Made by a program: the position numbers and the translations under genes | In this document: in pieces, positions 58,257 through 64,000 of the stretch | Layout: the number at the start of each line of letters is the position of its first letter | How positions within the stretch are numbered: the stretch's first letter is position 1 | DNA from: Adiantum capillus-veneris | Taxonomy: Eukaryota; Streptophyta; Polypodiopsida; Polypodiales; Pteridaceae | Assembly: GCA_014529385.2 (NCBI GenBank) | Contig: CM043971.1 | Coordinates: 60,902,709 to 60,966,708 of the forward strand | Reading direction: 5' to 3' | DNA length: 64,000 nucleotides | The notes under the pieces: model-generated | What the model was told of the DNA's origin: nothing | The model's database searches: none | What the model saw: the letters and a program-made list of their open reading frames with translations, nothing else

Positions 58257-58660
58257 AACTAGTGCACTGGAGTGACTCTTGGAGGAGTAGCTAGTGGTGT
58301 GTAGCCGCTAGCATTGGACGTCAGCCGTGCAAAACCTAGTATCGATGCCGTTGCTGATGTCGAGGCGGACAAATAAGGGGAGAGTAAAGAGCCTCGTCAA
58401 ACACAAGGCCGTGTCGAAGCATCGGCGGTGGCATCCCCACAACAACCGCCACCGCCACCACTAGAGCGCTGGTGCCTATATGAGTGTGAAGATCGTCTCG
58501 TCGACAATGAAGCTTCGGAGCTCTCTGAATGCTGCGAAACAGAGGGAGACACAACCCGAGTAGGAACGCGTGATGGTGCTCCAGAGCGATGACGCTCCAC
58601 GTACCACTGTCTCTGCTTGAGTGACAAAGAAGAAAGAAACTGCTCATCATCCATACCTGC
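58257..58660 (-). pseudogene. E second gene, 5' part
   Basis: It starts MDDEQFLSSLSLKQRQWYVE at about 58654 and shows the Ser-rich SSGGGGGCCGDATADAST stretch. The 3' part is absent. Confidence 0.8.
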
Positions 58661-58665
58661 GTTAA

Positions 58666-59983
58666 CACTAGAATGGTAACTAGACACTTTTATGTCTTGT
58701 TAAGTGACCGTTTTGCTTGAATTATTTAAAGAGTATGAAAATGAATTTCTAGGTGGTATATATCCACAAAGTTTCCTTATGAGCTTAAAAAAACTTAGCA
58801 TTTTTTTTGGAGTATCGATCTCACCATTAACCTTACTCTTGCACAACATTTTTGAACCTAAACTGTGTGAAAAAACGGGTCCTGTTTTTGGCTTTTTTTC
58901 AATTTTTGGCAACTATACCACTCTAAACTTCATGTCTGTGTGGTTTAGATGGCTAGAGGTTAGGCCTTCATAGTTCTCAACATGTTATGATGCTTGTAGG
59001 GAGAGCTAAGTGTTTAAATTGAAAGTTATGACCAATTTACAAGAATTGCATAATCCTGTTTTTTGGCCAAAATTAGCACTTTTATGATTTTTTTGGTGGC
59101 TTTCTTGATATCCAAATTCAATTTTGATTGTGTAAGTGTAATGTATAACATAAAGCTAATCTTCCTTGAGTTTTGGGGGACCTAATATGCTATATAGCAT
59201 AGTATATGATGATGGTTGAGTTTTTTGATTGCTCAATAGTACGATACATTTTAGAGTAGCAAGTATAACTTTCTCAATATTGCTATTTTCTTAGGCCAAT
59301 TGTGTGTATTTTGTAGGTACTAACCATATCTAATCATAGACTACAAACTTGGCTAGATATTGAGTAGTTTCTATGGGTTTCTAGAGGTCATAATGCTAAA
59401 CCCATTTTTTTCATGTTTACTCTATTTAGCACCTTATCATTGCCCCCAAGGTTCCAATTGTAAGAGATTCATTATCCTTTTGACATGCTCCATGGCTCTT
59501 TTTGAATCCAAACCCCCAAAGGGAACTAAGAAAACATATATATAGTATTTGTATTGAGCGTGACTATAGAAACTTTGATGATAGGTCCGCAGAATGGCAA
59601 AAATGCAACCTTTTTGTACCTTTTTTTTGGCCAAAAAAAAATTAGTGAGATAAAAGAAACCATATATTTTGGTCACCAACCCATTGAAGTTAACGGGGCA
59701 TTTTATCTCATGACCTACAAAAATCCCCACTCTTATTTATATGCAACCAACCATAAGAAATTGTTGTTTTGGGCAAAATGCACTGGTCCATCAACTTTGG
59801 AGGCTTGTAGTGACCAAGGGATGAGAAAAATTACAAGTTTCTCATTTTTTCCATATGTAGTAGTTACTGAACTATAAGCTCATGAAAGGATTTTTTAAAA
59901 TGAGTGGATCTACTATTGTTTTGGAATTTCTTTCCAAAACCTGAAAAGACACTTTAATGTCCTATTCGGTTACCATTCTAGTG
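58666..59983. mobile_element. 1318-bp TIR element flanked by TTAA, inserted in E
   Basis: The ends CACTAGAATGGTAAC and its exact complement GTTACCATTCTAGTG are flanked by TTAA on both sides (58662-58665 and 59984-59987). The empty site is seen in C (CCTGCATTAAACACAC at 44756) and in B. The interior is AT-rich with no recognisable transposase. TTAA plus a CACTAGAA-like terminus recalls piggyBac (TTAA-CCCTAGAA). A TA duplication with ACACTAG ends is an equally valid parse. It is non-autonomous. Confidence 0.8.
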
Positions 59984-60043
59984 TTAAACACACAAACATT
60001 TAAACTTAATATTGAATGAATGGAGAAGAAAACATGGACAAGT

Positions 60044-60058
60044 AGATAGATAGATAGA

Positions 60059-60111
<53 letters not shown>

Positions 60112-60536
60112 GGGGGGGGGGGGGGGACTCATAAAGGGGGAGGGATTTGATTCCTGTGTAGAGAGATTTCGTTGAATTTTAGTGAATTTGTAAAATCACT
60201 GCGCTCTGGGTGCGATGGAGACTGAATTTGCATCCCGAAGGTTTGCTCATAGAAGTTGTCACGTGAATACAATATATATTATAAAACGGAGCAAAATTGT
60301 TCAAATACAATATTTATGGCTTTAAGAGGTCTCTCTGTCATCCTCACAAAGCTCAGCATAACTGGTAAAGAAGGGGAGAATTCTACAAAAATCCAACCAT
60401 CTCTTTTTTTTTGACGTAGAGCTTGAAGGTGGTTGTAGCTTTGAAATGTTCAAAGGCTAGCAGCAACAGAACGCGTTTTCCTTTTATTCAACTTGTGTGG
60501 TTAAAGAGGCAAGTCGATAACTCAAAATTTTCAATC

Positions 60537-60625
<89 letters not shown>

Positions 60626-60654
60626 CACACAATAAAATCTTGCAGTCAAAAAAC
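60044..60654. other. E interior: GATA/GA/G runs, exon 6 remnant
   Basis: GATA and GA runs end in about 26 G (to 60126). The exon 6 remnant is at 60270-60365 and a GA run of about 80 bp at 60541-60621. Co-linear with 48398-48900 of B. Confidence 0.7.
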
Positions 60655-60868
60655 CAGGTGGTAGAGCTGCGCGTGGCCATGGATTGCCCAGGATGTGAGC
60701 ACAAAATCAAAAGAGCATTATACAACATGGAAGGTACCTAAAGAGCCACGATTTCTGAGGATGTGATCGCAAAATCAAAAGAGCGTTATACAACATGGAA
60801 GGTACCTAGAGAGCCATGGATTGCCCAAGATGTGAGCGCAAAATCAAAAGAGCACCGTTATACAACAT
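60655..60868 (+). pseudogene. Captured HMA-gene exon, tandemly tripled, in E
   Basis: It opens with QVVELRVAMDCPGCEHKIKR as in B at 48904 and has the same three-unit arrangement, so the capture and tripling predate the split of B and E. The stop after MEGT is TAA here and TAG in B. Confidence 0.8.
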
Positions 60869-61170
60869 GGATTTAAGAGGTCTCTCTCTCATCCTCGCAT
60901 AGCTCACCATAACTTCCTATATCTATATAGAGCTCTCCGTTTAGACAGAATGCAGTCGTTAGGACAAGCGTGCATACAATTGTAATCCATCCCCAAGTTT
61001 TGCAAAATCTTTCTTTCTTCCTTTTGGGAATCTGGCATCACATTATCAGCTGGCAGTATGTGCTCTTTGAGCAATGTACACAATGAAAAAACTACGATAC
61101 AATTGTGTAAAAATCTATCAGATCATTGTACATCTAGAGTTTTTGATTAAAGTAAACTAATTGTAATAGA

Positions 61171-61708
61171 TCACCTGAAAAGCGCTATGACGCTAGTGTC
61201 ACTCCATCCAAAATTTGCCTGCATGTTCAGAAGAACCAAGAGCGCCTTCAATCTAGACACACGTGCTCCATTATACAATGGCATATCGGCTTCACTTTTG
61301 ATATCGTCATAGATAAGCCTTTCTGAATCCATGATCGTCTCGATCATTTCATCGATCTCGGGCTCAAACATTGCCTCGTTGGGAATGTGGTCTGCATGAT
61401 CATCCCCCGAGCTGTCAGAGGCTACATCTTGTCGCCTTACATATGCTCCTTGACCAAAGTGCCTGCGAGCACGTCTATTGGGTTGCAACATTGCTGCCTG
61501 TTGGCCAATGTCAGAGTCCGACGAGTTATAATTGGCAACAACTAGATCTATAATAGATGGATCGAGCTCGCGAAATTCGCGAACGTGCTACAATGAAACG
61601 CGTCTTGTCCGTTGCACAGCATGCTTTCATTGATTACAAGGACATAAGATCCTTGTTGAGAGATAGGTGTTTCGGTTGGACGGCCCCACATCCTCGTCAC
61701 TACTCATA
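61171..61708 (-). pseudogene. E transposase exon 1, with stop
   Basis: It starts at 61708 (MSSDEDVG) and ends GWSDTSVIALFR. A CAG codon of other copies is TAG near 61592 (before HVREF), closing the frame. The rest is open from about 61491. Confidence 0.82.
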
Positions 61709-61767
61709 ATGAGGGTAAAAACCTTATAACCTGGACAACAAATTTAATCTTCTATTGGCATTCTTTG

Positions 61768-61838
<71 letters not shown>

Positions 61839-62183
61839 CACATTGTAAACTACCTCACATTCTCTAGTCATGTCCAATCCCCGCACACCTCAGTCTAGAG
61901 GTGCACGGAGATCATAACCACCGGGTTATAATCTAGTCTTTATTGGTCAATGCCTATATTTGTGGGTACAAGAAATCTATACACCCACGTCTACACGATA
62001 GTGCATGTAGTGGACAAAACCCCTTTGCCTCTTCTCTAGCCGTAGCATTTCACAGCATCTTAACATCTTTTCATTGTTGATCTTTGTCTGTAGCATGCAG
62101 GTATGCCATTCTTGCAATGAAGCCGATGCCTGCTCAAAGCACTTAATTCTTACTCTAGATTTGACGTGTTGTGGTGTGTGTGT

Positions 62184-62252
<69 letters not shown>

Positions 62253-62361
62253 ACGACCCTTGGCATCGTCATCTTGCATCACTAGTTTCTGTGTAGGCTC
62301 AATTTGCTCTTCCATTGGCTGATCATGATGGGTTAATGTATGGTAGCAGTAGTCGAACATG

Positions 62362-62409
62362 CAGGTGGAATTGCTGGTCCGCATGGACTGTCGAGGCTGT
62401 GAGTGCAGG
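62362..62409 (+). pseudogene. Second captured HMA fragment in E
   Basis: QVELLVRMDCRGCECR, the same as B at 50731. Confidence 0.65.
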
Positions 62410-62529
62410 AAATTTTCTCATGTAGGAAAACGGAGTCTTTTTCAGTGTTTTTCATATGAGCAAGTGTTTTTCATACAATGCTTACCATCATGAGTGCACC
62501 TTCATTGACATGCACTAAATTCGAACCTA

Positions 62530-62780
62530 AATCTAAAAAATGCTAGTCCATCGAACATAAATCTAGATCTAATTTAATCTTAAACTCAAAGTAAACCTAA
62601 ATCTAATCTAATTTAACGTAAATCTAAATCTAACGTAAATAAACCTAAATGTAATCTAATTAAACATAAATCTAAATCTAATGTAAATAAACCTAAATCT
62701 AACTAAAAAGAAACCTAAATCTAATCTAATCTAGCTTAAATAAACCTAAATCTAATCTAACGTAAGTATACATCTAACCT
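62530..62780. repeat. Degenerate AACCTAAATCTAATC array of E
   Basis: Same array as B at 50880-51130, slightly longer. Confidence 0.85.
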
Positions 62781-62832
62781 AATCTTCAACGTCTCTTGGA
62801 ATAGTTTCCTGAGACGTTAAAACTCTCTTCTT

Positions 62833-62835
<3 letters not shown>

Positions 62836-62889
<54 letters not shown>

Positions 62890-63052
62890 CAATAAAAAGA
62901 GAAAAATGGTATAACCTTTCTATCACCCAAGTGTGATAGATTGGTTATGCCATTTCCCTCTTGAATAATAGGTCTTGAGTTCAACTCCTCGTTGACTAGA
63001 TCTTTAACGTCTCTTGGGATAGTTTTCTACGATGTTAAGACTATCTTCTTCT

Positions 63053-63115
<63 letters not shown>

Positions 63116-63185
63116 CCTCTCTCAATGTGTGTGTATGCATTCTTTGTTTATGCATGTGTGTGTGCGATTTTTGTTTATGCATGTG

Positions 63186-63236
<51 letters not shown>

Positions 63237-63357
63237 TTTCAAAAACACAATGTGTGTGTGTGTGTGTGTGAGTGAGAGAGAGAGAGAGAGAGAGAGGGAG
63301 GGCAAGGGAACATGAGAGTGAGGAGAGGGAAGGAGCATACCTGGCTCTCCTCCCTCT

Positions 63358-63417
<60 letters not shown>

Positions 63418-63440
63418 AGAAGAAAGAGAGAGAGAGGGAG
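62836..63440. repeat. GT, CT and GA microsatellites of E leader
   Basis: GT runs at 62836-62887 and 63362-63416 and CT runs at 63056-63112 and 63185-63232, with tRNA-like words between (62895-63005). Open frames are artefacts. Confidence 0.93.
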
Positions 63441-63460
63441 AGTGCGGGTTACCTTTGCTT

Positions 63461-64000
63461 GCTCGATACCTCTTGGAATCACATTTCAAACACTTCTCCA
63501 TTTCTATGTATTCCCCTCTAGAAAGAATGCATTCGTTAGGACAAACGTGAATTTAATTGTAATCCATTCCCAAGTTTCACAAGATCTTTTTTTATTTCTT
63601 TCTTGAATCTGGCATCACATTACCAGCTGGCAGTATGTGCTATTTGAGCAATCTACACAGTGGAAAAAATGCGATACACTTGTGTAAGTAATGTATCAGA
63701 TCATTATACATCTAGAGTTTTTTTATTGAAGTAAACACATTGTAATAGATCACCTAAGAAGCGCTATGATGCTAGTGTCACTCCATCCTAAATTTTCCTG
63801 CTTGTAGCGAAGAACCACGAGCACGTTCAATCTAGACACACGTGCTCCATCATACAATGGCGTATCGGCTTCACTTTTCATATAATCATAGATAAGCCTT
63901 TCTGAATCCATGATCGTCTAGATCATTTCATCGATCTTGGGCTCAAACATTGCCTCATTGGCAATGTGGTTTGCATTGTCATCCTCCGGGTTGTCAGAGG
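63461..64000 (-). pseudogene. CACTA transposase exon 2 and exon 1 piece, running off the window
   Basis: From CTCGATACCTCTTGGAATCA it matches C at 53926-54465 base by base with few changes, including the same decayed sites. It is therefore a close relative or duplicate of C rather than of B/E. The junction with E at about 63460 is a rearrangement point. Confidence 0.82.

Larger units (their letters stand above)
58257..63460 (-). mobile_element. CACTA element E, B-like derivative without termini
   Basis: It is co-linear with B from 47950 to about 52000: second-gene 5' half, GA/G run, exon 6 remnant, HMA triple repeat, exon 1, leader, HMA fragment and microsatellites. It starts abruptly in the second gene at 58257 and breaks off at about 63460, where transposase exon 2 of another copy begins. 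Neither TIR is present. The TTAA element 58666-59983 is inserted in it. Confidence 0.82.

Overview
The window reads as nuclear DNA of a land plant with a large, transposon-filled genome. The evidence is spliced plant-type CACTA (En/Spm) transposase genes, Ty1/copia and Ty3 pieces with a plant initiator-Met tRNA primer site, fragments of HIPP-type heavy-metal-associated (HMA) protein genes, and very heavy (CT)n/(GA)n and (GT)n microsatellites. A fern or similar seed-free plant fits the style, but nothing here fixes the species. No rRNA gene, convincing tRNA gene, CRISPR array or bacterial feature was seen. Few intact host genes are visible.

Layout. 1-2000: microsatellites carrying four 61-bp hairpin units. 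2013-6915: a LINE tail, two unrecognised ORFs, and a decayed minus-strand gene of an unnamed transposase-like family (copy E1). 7100-10188: a 5'-truncated copia element with its 3' LTR. 10219-13800: mostly anonymous DNA, then a diverged CACTA transposase fragment. 14585-17420: a second, plus-strand copy of the unnamed family (E2). 17660-18563: a broken histone H3 gene with centromeric-H3-like features. 18650-25605: CACTA element A1, whose 5' end holds the C-terminal half of a HIPP gene and which lacks a visible 5' terminus. 25606-28015: an unrecognised minus-strand multi-exon gene cut by A1. 29700-31560: a SINE-like segment and a possible host gene with TATA box and GA-rich leader. 32293-55917: an old minus-strand CACTA (C) containing a nested stack. 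55918-64000: Ty3, CACTA (D, E), LTR and TTAA-element fragments.

The best-supported result is the nested stack. A copia-type LTR element (33813-44299, TSD ATATC, 142-bp LTRs differing at one base) lies inside C. CACTA element A (34621-42349, TSD GTA) lies inside that LTR element. CACTA element B (46498-52181, TSD ATC) lies elsewhere in C, inside its transposase gene. Target-site duplications close each of these three joints.

The CACTA family shares one plan: terminal CACTACAAGAGG, subterminal arrays of GCGTCGCTAT and its complement, a microsatellite and degenerate TTAGATTTA-rich leader, a six-exon TNP2-type transposase gene, then a three-exon TNPA/Transposase_24-type gene. In A only the second gene is intact. 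In B and E the transposase is gutted. All of A1, A, B and E carry fragments of HMA/HIPP genes, from what look like at least three different source sequences, which is the most unusual feature of the window.
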